DNA of 64,000 nt from Palsa-513 sp050010595 (GTDB lineage Bacteria; Actinomycetota; Thermoleophilia; Solirubrobacterales; Solirubrobacteraceae), in the NCBI GenBank assembly GCA_050010595.1, contig JBEKKS010000003.1, positions 1-64,000 on the forward strand. The letters run 5' to 3'. Shown one piece after another: positions 57,457 through 64,000 of the stretch; within the stretch, counting starts at the first letter, position 1, and each line of letters starts with the position of its first letter. The translations under genes and the position numbers were made by a program. The notes beneath the pieces were generated by a model that worked only from the letters and a program-made list of their open reading frames with translations, was not told the DNA's origin and made no database searches.

Positions 57457-58172
57457 GCGCCGACCTCCGCGCGCCCGAGGCCGAAGTAGGCCTCGGTGAT
57501 CTGCTCGCGCGTGAGCTCGGAGCCCTTGCCGACGAGCACGAAGCGGCCCTCGAGCATGCACACGACGTGGTCGGCGAGGCCGGCGGCACGGGTGAAGTCC
57601 TGATCGACGAGCAACACCGTCGTCCCCTCTGCAATGACGCTGCGAAGCGACTCGTAGACGGCCTCAACGGCAACCGGCGCGAGGCCGAGCGACACCTCAT
57701 CGAGCAGAATCAGGCGCGGGTTGGTCATCAGGGCGCGTCCGATCGCCGTCGCCTGCTGCTCCCCGCCCGAAAGGGTCACCGCGCGCTGGCGGCGCAGCGG
57801 CGCGAGCATCGGGAAAGCCTCGAGGACCGTGTCGACGCTCCAGCGCCCAGGACGCGAGCGTTGGGCGGCGACCAGCAGGTTCTCCTCGACCGTCAAGTTG
57901 GCAAACAGCCGCCGGCCTTCAGGCACGAGCGCGATGCCCATCTTGACCCGCTTGAAAGCGGGCGTCCGCGTGACGTCGGCGCCGTCGAATGAGATGCTGC
58001 CCGCCGCCGGCCGGTGCGCACCCGCGACGCCGCGCAGCAGCGTCGTCTTGCCGGCGCCGTTCGCGCCGACGAGCGCCACGACCTCACCCTCGGCGAGATC
58101 GAGGCTGACGCCGCGAACAGCCTCGAGCAGTCCGTGGCGCAGCTCGAGTGAATCGATCGCGAGCAGGCTCAT
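57453..58172 (-). CDS. livF: Branched-chain-type ABC transporter ATP-binding protein
   Basis: 239 residues. Walker A GANGAGKTT, VPEGRRLFANLTVEENLL (LivF wording), signature LSGGEQQ, Walker B LILLDEVSLGLAP, and the switch region VLLVDQDFTRA, where the usual His of the H loop is replaced by Asp-Gln-Asp. LivF proteins commonly read EQ here, so this is in character. Four-base overlaps on both sides. Confidence 0.92.
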   Translation of the reverse strand: MSLLAIDSLELRHGLLEAVRGVSLDLAEGEVVALVGANGAGKTTLLRGVAGAHRPAAGSISFDGADVTRTPAFKRVKMGIALVPEGRRLFANLTVEENLLVAAQRSRPGRWSVDTVLEAFPMLAPLRRQRAVTLSGGEQQATAIGRALMTNPRLILLDEVSLGLAPVAVEAVYESLRSVIAEGTTVLLVDQDFTRAAGLADHVVCMLEGRFVLVGKGSELTREQITEAYFGLGRAEVGA

Positions 58173-58903
58173 GCCGCCGCCGTCCCGAGGTAGGCATCAA
58201 CGACCCGCGCGTCGCGCATGACGCCTGCCGGCTCGCCGTCGGCGATCACCCGGCCGGCGTCCATGCAGATCAGCCGCGTGACCACCTGCACGAGCACATG
58301 GACGATGTGCTCGATCCAGACGATCGCGATTCCCTGGTCGCCGTGGAGCGAGTTGATCAACGTCACGAGCTCGGCGGCCTCGGCGTCGGTGAGCCCGGCC
58401 CCGATCTCGTCCAGCAACAGCAGCACCGGGTTGGTCGCGAGAGCGCGGGCCAACTCGAGGCGCTTGCGCTGGAGCAGGCCGAGCGTGTCAGCACGGCGGT
58501 CCGCGACGTCCGCAAGATTGCAGCGCTCGAGCACGTCGAGACAGCACGCATAGGCGGCGCGACCGCGCAGCCCGCCTCCGGTCGATGCGCCGACGAGGCA
58601 ATTCTCGAAGACCGTCATGCCGCCGAACGGCCTCGGGATCTGGTGTGCGCGCCCGATCCCGAGGCGCGCGCGGCGTGCCGCACCGCTGCGCGTCACGTCT
58701 GTCGCACGGAATGTGACGCTGCCGCCCGAAGGCACGGTGGTGCCCGCGAGGACATTCAGCAGCGTCGTCTTGCCGGCTCCATTGGGCCCGACGATGCCGA
58801 TCGCGTCACCGGGCCCGATCTCGAGATCGACGCCGTCGAGGGCCGCAAGCGCTCCGTATTGCTTGCGGACCCCAACGGCGGCGAGCAGTGGCTCTCCTGC
58901 CAT
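58169..58903 (-). CDS. livG: Branched-chain-type ABC transporter ATP-binding protein
   Basis: 244 residues. Walker A GPNGAGKTT, GIGRAHQIPRPFGGMTVFENCLVGA (LivG Q-loop region), LGLLQRKRLELARALATNPVLLLLDEIGAGLTDAEA in place of a strict LSGGQ, IVWIEHIVHVLV with the switch His, and a short LivG-type tail (RVIADGEPAGVMRDARVVDAYLG). The signature reads LGLLQRKRLE, a known LivG-type variation. 24 bases after the binding-protein gene. Confidence 0.92.
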   Translation of the reverse strand: MAGEPLLAAVGVRKQYGALAALDGVDLEIGPGDAIGIVGPNGAGKTTLLNVLAGTTVPSGGSVTFRATDVTRSGAARRARLGIGRAHQIPRPFGGMTVFENCLVGASTGGGLRGRAAYACCLDVLERCNLADVADRRADTLGLLQRKRLELARALATNPVLLLLDEIGAGLTDAEAAELVTLINSLHGDQGIAIVWIEHIVHVLVQVVTRLICMDAGRVIADGEPAGVMRDARVVDAYLGTAAA

Positions 58904-58927
58904 GCTCGTGGAAGCGTGCTGCTGTCG

Positions 58928-60286
58928 CTAGCTGTAGGGCTGTAGCTTCGCCTGGATCGGCACTTCCGGGTAGTCCGTGTGCTCGCAGAAGACGAATTCG
59001 AGCGGGTACTTGCTGCCCTTCTTCGTCGTCAGCCACTGTCCACCCGGGATTGGCGTCTGGACGACGTTTGGCACGGGGTTGGTCTTGGAGTTGCCCGTGC
59101 CCCAGTGGAGCGTGCCGAGCGTCGTCTTGACCTGGAGGGTCTTCAGCGCAGTGGCGACCGCGGTCTTGTCCTTCGGGTTGCCGCTTGCCTTGAGTGCAGC
59201 TGCCGCCACGTCGAACAGCGCCATCGACGCGCCAGTCTGCTGATTCCAGTACTTGCCGCTGTGGGCCTCGTAGCCGGCACCGAGCGCCTTGTTGGAGATT
59301 CCAGTCAACGACGAGCCCCCCGGCCAAGTCGGACCCCAGTAGCAACCAGTCGCCAGCTTGTTGCCGAGCTTGAGGCCAACGGCCTCGATCTGCGAGACGA
59401 ACAGGCCCGTCTTCGCGATCTGCGCGATCTTGACCATGCTCGTGTAGCCCTGCTGTGCCGCCTGGCGCCAGAAGGTCGTGAAGTCGGGCGGGATCGGGAA
59501 CGTGTTGAAGATCTGGCAGTTCTTCTGCTTGAACATGGTGATCTGCGAGGTGAAGTCGGTCGTGCCGTCTTCGTAGGCCCCGGGATCGACGATCGTGTAC
59601 CCGGCCTGGGTCAGCAGAGGCTCGAGCGCCTGGCGAATCGCGTTGCCGTCCGAGTCGTTCGGGTACATCACACCGACCGTCTTGTTGTTCGGCACCTGCG
59701 GCCAGAGGTGCGTGTAGGTGTCAAAGAAGTTGCCCACGCCGAAGCTGAAGTGGAAGATCCACTGGTAGGCCTTCGGTGAGCTCAGGCTGTTGCCGCTGCC
59801 CAGCCACCACGCCTGCCACGGCACGGTCGTCGAGACCGCCGGCACGCCGCCCGCCTCCGCGGCACCGACGGCAGGCAGCACGACCTCGGGCGTCGATGTC
59901 GCGAGCAACAGATCGATCCCCGAGCCGATCAGCTCCTGGGTGACCTGTGCGGAGACCGACGACGTCGACTGCGCGTCCTTCGAGATGATGTTGACGTTGT
60001 AGGTCTTGCCGGCGACCTTGAAGCCCTTGTCGAACGCCTTCTTCGCCAGGCTGATGACATAGGGATCAGGCTCGCCGAAGCCGGCGTCGGCGCCGGTCAG
60101 CGGGCTCACGTAGCCGATGTTGATCGTCTCGACCGACGCGTCACGCGCGCCGTGGTTGATCGGCCGTGCCCACGACGGTGAAGCGGCCAGTCCCCCACCA
60201 ACTACTGCCCCGCCGACGGCGGCGCCACCACGCTTGAGAAACTCACCGCGGCTCAGGCCGGCAGCTTCCTTCTTCCCATCGGACAT
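58928..60286 (-). CDS. livK: ABC transporter substrate-binding protein (LivK/type I periplasmic-binding fold)
   Basis: 452 residues. The N terminus LSRGEFLKRGGAAVGGAVVGG then AASPSWA looks like a Tat signal with only one Arg of the pair (SRGEFLK), so export route is uncertain; no lipobox is seen. The mature part starts INIGYVSPLTGADAGFGEPD and has ATSTPEVVLPAVGAAEAGGVPAVSTTVPW and GVMYPNDSDGNAIRQAL, as in LivK-like receptors. AGGAGAG precedes ATG 60286. First gene of the operon, behind a strong promoter with an operator. Confidence 0.9.
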   Translation of the reverse strand: MSDGKKEAAGLSRGEFLKRGGAAVGGAVVGGGLAASPSWARPINHGARDASVETINIGYVSPLTGADAGFGEPDPYVISLAKKAFDKGFKVAGKTYNVNIISKDAQSTSSVSAQVTQELIGSGIDLLLATSTPEVVLPAVGAAEAGGVPAVSTTVPWQAWWLGSGNSLSSPKAYQWIFHFSFGVGNFFDTYTHLWPQVPNNKTVGVMYPNDSDGNAIRQALEPLLTQAGYTIVDPGAYEDGTTDFTSQITMFKQKNCQIFNTFPIPPDFTTFWRQAAQQGYTSMVKIAQIAKTGLFVSQIEAVGLKLGNKLATGCYWGPTWPGGSSLTGISNKALGAGYEAHSGKYWNQQTGASMALFDVAAAALKASGNPKDKTAVATALKTLQVKTTLGTLHWGTGNSKTNPVPNVVQTPIPGGQWLTTKKGSKYPLEFVFCEHTDYPEVPIQAKLQPYS

Positions 60287-60372
60287 CAGCGCACTCTCCT
60301 CTCTCTCCTGTTGACCGAGCGCGAACGCGCCCACGCCAGCTGCAGCACCCGCCCCGTCGCGGGAAGTGCGCG

Positions 60373-60401
60373 ATGCTAGCCACGGCATATGCATAAGTCA
60401 A
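60373..60401 (-). promoter_or_regulatory. livK operon promoter TTGACT-N17-TAGCAT
   Basis: On the minus strand TTGACT (60401-60396), 17-base spacer, TAGCAT (60378-60373). Transcription would start near 60366, giving a leader of about 80 bases. Operator box 1 lies just upstream of the -35. Confidence 0.65.
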
Positions 60402-60408
60402 GCCGCAA

Positions 60409-60426
60409 CTAAAGAGCGCGCTTTAG
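60409..60426. promoter_or_regulatory. Operator box 1 (CTAAAGAGCGCGCTTTAG)
   Basis: 18-bp palindrome with one mismatched pair, centred on AAAGAGCGCGCTTT (60411-60424), eight bases upstream of the livK -35. Confidence 0.6.
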
Positions 60427-60531
60427 CCGCAACGACCCATCATGGGCGTACGTCCTGGGCGCGAATATCGCGGATATACCCCGATTTGCGGGGCGAGACC
60501 TTCCGGTGCGCCTGTCGCACGCCGCGTCACA

Positions 60532-60545
60532 AAAGCGCGCTCTTT
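60532..60545. promoter_or_regulatory. Operator box 2 (AAAGCGCGCTCTTT)
   Basis: Exact reverse complement of the core of box 1, found midway in the divergent region. Confidence 0.6.
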
Positions 60546-60678
60546 TTAATCCGACGCCTGGACACGGGCCAGCCGCCGGCGTTCGGCCGCTCGCAATTGT
60601 CACCGAAGGCGCGTGCCGAACGGAGGAATGGCCCGGCGAGCTCTGCTTGCGGCTGGCGCGCGTCGCAGGTTGCCGGGC

Positions 60679-60692
60679 AAAGATCGCTCTTT
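60679..60692. promoter_or_regulatory. Operator box 3 (AAAGATCGCTCTTT)
   Basis: Differs from box 2 at two bases and is itself palindromic apart from one pair. Its last base overlaps the TATACT -10 of gntR, fitting autorepression. Confidence 0.6.
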
Positions 60693-60697
60693 ATACT
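60692..60697 (+). promoter_or_regulatory. gntR -10 element TATACT, near-leaderless start
   Basis: TATACT ends nine bases before GTG 60707, so the transcript would begin at or within a few bases of the start codon. Confidence 0.5.
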
Positions 60698-60706
60698 CGA
60701 GCCCAG

Positions 60707-61414
60707 GTGGGAGGTGCGCCTTCAAGTAACGCGGCCGTACGGCTGATCGAGAACGCGATCGTCGCGCGGCAACTTTCGCCCGGCGACAGGCTTGGTACGG
60801 AGAGCGAGCTTGCCGCGCAGCTTGGCGTCAGCCGGCCAGCCGTGCGGGAGGCGGTACGACTGCTGGCTCGCTCCAACCTCGTGCGTGCCGCACGCGGTCC
60901 GGGCGGCGGCGTGTTCGTTGCTCAGACCCCGGACGGGGGCCTGGCTGCGACTGTGAGCGATGCGATCGCAGCGATGCTCACCAACCGCCTCACATCGATC
61001 CGTGAGCTGACTGAAGTCCGGGTGTTGCTCGAGGTGCCGCTTGCGGGGCTCGCAGCCGAGCGCGCCGAGCCCGCCACGATCGCAACACTGCGCGAGGCGA
61101 TCGAGGAGGCGACACGCCACGCAAACGACGAGCAGACGCAGCGCGAGACGGACACGCGCTTCCACTGGACGATCGCCGACGCAAGCGGAAACCGGGTCGC
61201 CTGCGCGCTCGTTGCGTGGTCGCATCAGGTGCTCCAGCCGGCACTGAAGGAGCTCATCGCTCCAGCGATCGTGGAGTCAGTCGCGCGCGACCAGCACAGC
61301 GAGATCGTCGACGCAATCGAGCAGCGTAAGCCGGCGGCGGCCGAGCGAGCGATGCGGGAGCATCTGCGCTACCTCAGTGACCTCGTCGAGATCATCGAGC
61401 GCGATGAGGCGTGA
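60707..61414 (+). CDS. GntR-family (FadR/FCD) transcriptional regulator
   Basis: 235 residues from GTG 60707. Winged helix NAAVRLIENAIVARQLSPGDRLGTESELAAQLGVSRPAVREAVRLLARSNLVRAARGPGGGVFV, then an FCD helical ligand domain with LTEVRVLLEVPLAGLAAERA, DTRFHWTIADASGN and DQHSEIVDAIEQR, the usual Asp/His metal-ligand positions of acid-binding FadR-type regulators. Divergent from the livK-pobA operon and next to three palindromic boxes, so it is the obvious regulator of aromatic uptake. A longer frame from 60506 crosses boxes 2 and 3 and is rejected. Confidence 0.9.
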   Translation: MGGAPSSNAAVRLIENAIVARQLSPGDRLGTESELAAQLGVSRPAVREAVRLLARSNLVRAARGPGGGVFVAQTPDGGLAATVSDAIAAMLTNRLTSIRELTEVRVLLEVPLAGLAAERAEPATIATLREAIEEATRHANDEQTQRETDTRFHWTIADASGNRVACALVAWSHQVLQPALKELIAPAIVESVARDQHSEIVDAIEQRKPAAAERAMREHLRYLSDLVEIIERDEA

Positions 61415-61431
61415 CGACCGAGAGTGTCGAA

Positions 61432-61466
61432 AGGCCCGGCCGGACGCTGTGCGCCCGACCGGGCCT
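61432..61466. terminator. Hairpin terminator after gntR
   Basis: AGGCCCGG (61432-61439) pairs with CCGGGCCT (61459-61466), extended by CGG/CCG inside. It begins 18 bases after the gntR stop and lies before the convergent hydrolase end at 61504. Confidence 0.7.
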
Positions 61467-61503
61467 CCCGTTCGCTGCTCTCTAGCTCAGCAGTACTTCG
61501 CCC

Positions 61504-62967
61504 TCAATCGCCGCGGCCGGTCGACAAACCAAACGACCCCGGTCCCGGCTCTCCGAACTGCACCGGGAAGGTGTCGAACGGCGAGGAGACGCCGGTCACC
61601 TCGCTCGGCCAGAACGGGATGAAGGCCCCGCCCCCGAGGTTTGTCGGCAACGCGTTGGCGGCAGCATTCAACGAAGCTGCGCTTGTGCTGTTCCCCCAGT
61701 TGCCACTGCCGACTCGTGCGGCAAGGGCCTGCACGCCGGCGACGAGCTCCGCCGGCGTGAAATTGCAGTGACCCTGCGCCGCGACGAACGCCTGACGTAG
61801 CAGCGAGTCGCTGCCGGCGCGCACGACGAGCCCGTGGTAGTAGCTCTCCTGCTGCACCGGCACGAGCTGGTCTGAGATCGTCTTCAGATCGAGCTCGGGC
61901 ACCTGCAGCTGCCCGGTCGGCACCGACGTCCGCTCATTCCAGACGTACGCCGCCGGATCGGAGCGCAGACTTGCGCCTGACGCCAATGTCGCCAGGTCAG
62001 CCTGCAGATTCAATCCGGCCTCGTTATAGAGGGCCTTGACCTCCGGGTAGTAGGAGGAGTGGTAGAGCAGGTGCGCGAAATCGACGCCGACCGTCCCGGC
62101 GCTCTCGCCGCCCGCCGCCGCTTCGAGCTGGCCGCGCGCGATCTCGATGAACTGCATCCCGGTGAGCCCGCCGCTGGAGTCGACGAAGTAGTCGTCGTAC
62201 TGACCCTGCTCCTGGCCGGCGTAGTCGTAGACGCTCGGCTGCGTCGCATCTCCCCATGGCGAGACGTTCAGGAACGCCATCGCGAGGGCAAGCCGCGCAC
62301 GGCCCTGCGCGGTCGTCTGTGCTGCCTGCGCGGCCGCGGTCAATTGCGCCGCGGTCTGAAAACCGTCAGCGAATCCCTGTGCGGGCCCGTCGACGAAGTT
62401 GGTCAGCTTGATCTGCTCGCCCGGCGCCAGCAGGGCGTTGATCGCGTACTCGCCATCGAGCTGGTACTGGTTCATCACGTTCTCGCCGGCGACGATGCCG
62501 CAGGTCGTCAGCGCCCCATTGATGCGGCCGTTCGAGTTCTGGTCCTCGAGCGCGCTGACGAGGCCACCCATCGAAGTGCCGAACGCGTACACATCGTGCA
62601 GCCCCTGCGGGAGCAGGCGCTCGACGGTCGTCAGCGTCGCGAACTGGTCGGTCAGCGCGCTCCCGAGGGCCCACCAGGGACCGTTGGGGTTATACGACGA
62701 TCCGGCCAGTGCGTAGCCATCCGCGAGCAGGGCCGCCTGCGTGACCGGGTCGGGGGCGTCCGCGGCCACCAGTGGACCGAACCCGTGGCTATAAAGGATC
62801 AGCGTTCCGTTCCAGTTGGACGGGACATCGGCGATCCAGATCGTTCCATCGGGCAAGGTGCCCGTGTAATGCGTCGACGATGCGGCCGAAGCGCCGCCTG
62901 CCGTCATCAGCCCAGCGGCCATCCCGACGGCGAGCAACGCGCCGAGGCGCGCTTTTAGCCCTCTCAT
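61504..62967 (-). CDS. Secreted alpha/beta hydrolase
   Basis: 487 residues. Signal peptide about 1-29 (LGALLAVGMAAGLMTAGGASA). Core fold: GTLILYSHGFGPL (oxyanion region), VYAFGTSMGGLVSAL (nucleophile Ser, G-x-S-x-G), DLKTISDQLVPVQQES (Asp) and AAQGHCNFTPAEL (His). Substrate could be an ester or polymer outside the cell. ATG 62967 has GGAGA upstream. It is divergent from a MarR gene, with two CAAG/CTTG palindromes over its -35. Confidence 0.85.
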   Translation of the reverse strand: MRGLKARLGALLAVGMAAGLMTAGGASAASSTHYTGTLPDGTIWIADVPSNWNGTLILYSHGFGPLVAADAPDPVTQAALLADGYALAGSSYNPNGPWWALGSALTDQFATLTTVERLLPQGLHDVYAFGTSMGGLVSALEDQNSNGRINGALTTCGIVAGENVMNQYQLDGEYAINALLAPGEQIKLTNFVDGPAQGFADGFQTAAQLTAAAQAAQTTAQGRARLALAMAFLNVSPWGDATQPSVYDYAGQEQGQYDDYFVDSSGGLTGMQFIEIARGQLEAAAGGESAGTVGVDFAHLLYHSSYYPEVKALYNEAGLNLQADLATLASGASLRSDPAAYVWNERTSVPTGQLQVPELDLKTISDQLVPVQQESYYHGLVVRAGSDSLLRQAFVAAQGHCNFTPAELVAGVQALAARVGSGNWGNSTSAASLNAAANALPTNLGGGAFIPFWPSEVTGVSSPFDTFPVQFGEPGPGSFGLSTGRGD

Positions 62968-63026
62968 CAGATCTCCCTCTCCTCGAGATCTCGCCGAGTC
63001 ACTCGCGCCCGGCGAGTTTCGCGGCC

Positions 63027-63054
63027 ACCCTAGCAATATCAAGGCCCTTGTCAA
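63027..63054 (-). promoter_or_regulatory. Hydrolase promoter TTGACA-N16-TAGGGT
   Basis: On the minus strand TTGACA (63054-63049), 16-base spacer, TAGGGT (63032-63027). The -35 lies between and partly inside the two palindromes at 63040-63061. Confidence 0.55.
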
Positions 63055-63061
63055 GTACTTG
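63040..63061. promoter_or_regulatory. Tandem palindromic operator candidate (CAAG/CTTG half-sites)
   Basis: CAAGGCCCTTG (63040-63050) and CAAGTACTTG (63052-63061) are both perfect palindromes separated by one base, giving four CAAG/CTTG half-sites. They sit over the -35 of the hydrolase promoter and 59 bases before the marR start. Confidence 0.6.
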
Positions 63062-63120
63062 CTGGTCGAGGGATCGGTGAGCGCCGTCGACCACCGGTCC
63101 GTCCAGTAGCCTCCCGCGCG

Positions 63121-63639
63121 ATGGCCCGAGTCAAGTCGTCGTCGGCCTCGTTGGCGCTGCCGCTGACAACCGCCGATGCAAGCGCTTCCCGCGTCGGTTA
63201 TTTGCTCTACCGCGTTGAGCGTCGGCTACGCCGCCGGCTCGATGCGATGCTCCGAGCACACGGGATCACGACGACCGAGTACGTCGCGCTGAGCGTGCTG
63301 CGCGCTCACGAGGGCATGTCGAGCGCAGACCTGGCGCGCTGGACGTTCGTTACCCCACAGGCGATGAGCCTCGTGATCGGCACGCTCGAACGGCGCGGTT
63401 TGATCAGCCGCTCGCCGGATGAGCGCCATCGACGCGTGCTGAAGTCTGCCGTCACGGCGCGCGGCGCGCGACTTCTCGAGCGCTGCGACGAGGCGATGGA
63501 CACGATCGAGGGGGACATGCTCGACGAGCTCGACGCGGGCGCACGCGAAGAGTTGCGACACGCACTCTTGTCGTGCGCACGCTCACTCGAGGTAACGCAC
63601 CCGCTACCGGCCGCACGGCGCGCACCGCAGCCCGTCTAG
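63121..63639 (+). CDS. MarR-family transcriptional regulator
   Basis: 172 residues. RVGYLLYRVERRLRRRLDAMLRAHGITTTEYVALSVLRAHEGMSSADLARWTFVTPQAMSLVIGTLERRGLISRSPDERHRRVLKSAVTARG is the winged helix with the wing DERHRR. Likely represses the divergent secreted hydrolase through the tandem CAAG palindromes. ATG 63121 is used; no strong ribosome site is visible. Confidence 0.9.
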   Translation: MARVKSSSASLALPLTTADASASRVGYLLYRVERRLRRRLDAMLRAHGITTTEYVALSVLRAHEGMSSADLARWTFVTPQAMSLVIGTLERRGLISRSPDERHRRVLKSAVTARGARLLERCDEAMDTIEGDMLDELDAGAREELRHALLSCARSLEVTHPLPAARRAPQPV

Positions 63640-63645
63640 AGCAGG

Positions 63646-64000
63646 CTAGGCAGCGGCGCTGCGCGGGTGGTGCTCGGCAGCCTGCGGCGCGCCGGAGGCA
63701 GGGATCCAACGGTGGAGCGTGTCGACGAGCACGCTGCGGCGCATCGGCTTGCTGATGTAGTCATCCATACCGGCAGCAAGGCATCGCTGGCGGTCGTCAT
63801 CCATCGCCCGCGCCGTCATCGCGATCACCGGCACCTTGGCAGCATCGCCGTCGAGGCGGCGAATCTCCGCGGTCGCCTCGAAGCCGTCCATCCTCGGCAT
63901 CTGGCAGTCCATCAGGACGGCCGCGTAATCACCGGTCATCACCGCCTCGAGTGCGGCGCGACCGTCCGCCACGACCTCGCAGCGACAGCCGATCCGCTCC
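63646..64000 (-). CDS. Receiver domain, C-terminal end of a larger protein (cut by window edge)
   Basis: The last 118 codons of a gene running off the right edge. ADGRAALEAVMTGDYAAVLMDCQMPRMDGFEATAEIRRL holds the phospho-acceptor Asp (LMDCQMP); VPVIAMTARAM the Thr, and DDYISKPMRRSVL the Lys. The reading continues upstream past the window as ERIGCRCEVVADG, so it is not a stand-alone protein starting here. MDCQMPRMDG wording is typical of hybrid histidine kinases, where the receiver is C-terminal. Confidence 0.85.
   Translation of the reverse strand, partial: ERIGCRCEVVADGRAALEAVMTGDYAAVLMDCQMPRMDGFEATAEIRRLDGDAAKVPVIAMTARAMDDDRQRCLAAGMDDYISKPMRRSVLVDTLHRWIPASGAPQAAEHHPRSAAA

Larger units (their letters stand above)
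60287..60706. other. Divergent control region of the aromatic operon and gntR
   Basis: 420 bases without a convincing gene. It contains the livK promoter (60373-60401), three copies of a 14-bp palindromic box (60411, 60532, 60679) and a gntR -10 element (60692-60697). The 3' part also reads open in frame with gntR, but protein-like sequence begins only near 60707. Confidence 0.7.

Noticed and set aside
60506..60706. N-terminal extension of the GntR protein
   Set aside because: It would translate through two operator boxes and the -10 element, and similarity to GntR proteins begins only after GTG 60707.
62059..62958. Open frame antisense to the secreted hydrolase
   Set aside because: The minus strand encodes a signal peptide and full catalytic triad; the other frame has no protein-like pattern.
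1..64000. Mobile elements, toxin-antitoxin or phage-defence genes, tRNA or rRNA
   Set aside because: No transposase, integrase, restriction or defence motif, attachment duplication, or RNA gene was recognised; gene order and composition look chromosomal throughout.

Overview
The window is high-GC DNA with densely packed genes, many ATGA/GTGA stop-start overlaps and frequent GTG starts. Gene content points to an actinobacterium, most likely of the Thermoleophilia/Solirubrobacterales type. The reasons are ergothioneine genes, a c-di-AMP riboswitch on an NlpC/P60 gene, Streptomyces-like PHO boxes, and secreted proteins with Gly-Thr-Ser triplet tracts. That placement is inference; no rRNA or marker gene is present. 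I saw no tRNA, rRNA, CRISPR array, insertion sequence or phage gene.

Layout. 1-3210: rhodanese fragment, small zincin metallopeptidase, ergothioneine pair egtB-egtD. 3211-6537: structured intergenic region with a PHO-box-like site, then a PHP-glycosyltransferase fusion and a DUF2334 deacetylase. 6594-9197: secreted transglycosylase with a degenerate M23 region. 9244-23496: phosphate/polyphosphate island (DUF47, orphan PhoB-type DNA-binding protein, PhoU, response regulator, SixA, Ppx, a CHAD domain split over two genes, Ppk, a secreted unknown, PstSCAB, a lipoprotein, a beta-propeller). 23493-27859: SIS protein, DUF427, MMPL exporter with divergent TetR, small membrane protein. 27900-35286: amine catabolism (aldehyde dehydrogenase, alanine dehydrogenase, saccharopine-dehydrogenase-like protein, class III aminotransferase, divergent APC permease and GNAT). 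35123-37245: MarR, GreA, NlpC/P60 hydrolase with its riboswitch. 37396-45459: dienelactone hydrolase, GT39 transferase, small and CAP-like exported proteins, MFS and FUSC transporters. 45406-50908: acyl-CoA block (luciferase-like enzyme, amidohydrolase, SDR, MaoC; divergent CoA ligase and MarR). 51010-61414: an eight-gene operon joining a branched-chain-type ABC importer to aryl-alcohol dehydrogenase, PobA and benzaldehyde-type dehydrogenase, facing a GntR regulator. 61504-64000: secreted alpha/beta hydrolase, divergent MarR, end of a receiver-domain protein.

How it fits together. Three 11-nt-repeat sites suggest one Pho regulon covering the phosphate island and the glycosyltransferase operon. 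The CoA-ligase block could convert hydroxycinnamates to 4-hydroxybenzoate, which PobA in the next operon would turn into protocatechuate. The aminotransferase and alanine dehydrogenase can form a pyruvate/alanine cycle. Several regulators have convincing palindromic operators in their own divergent promoters.
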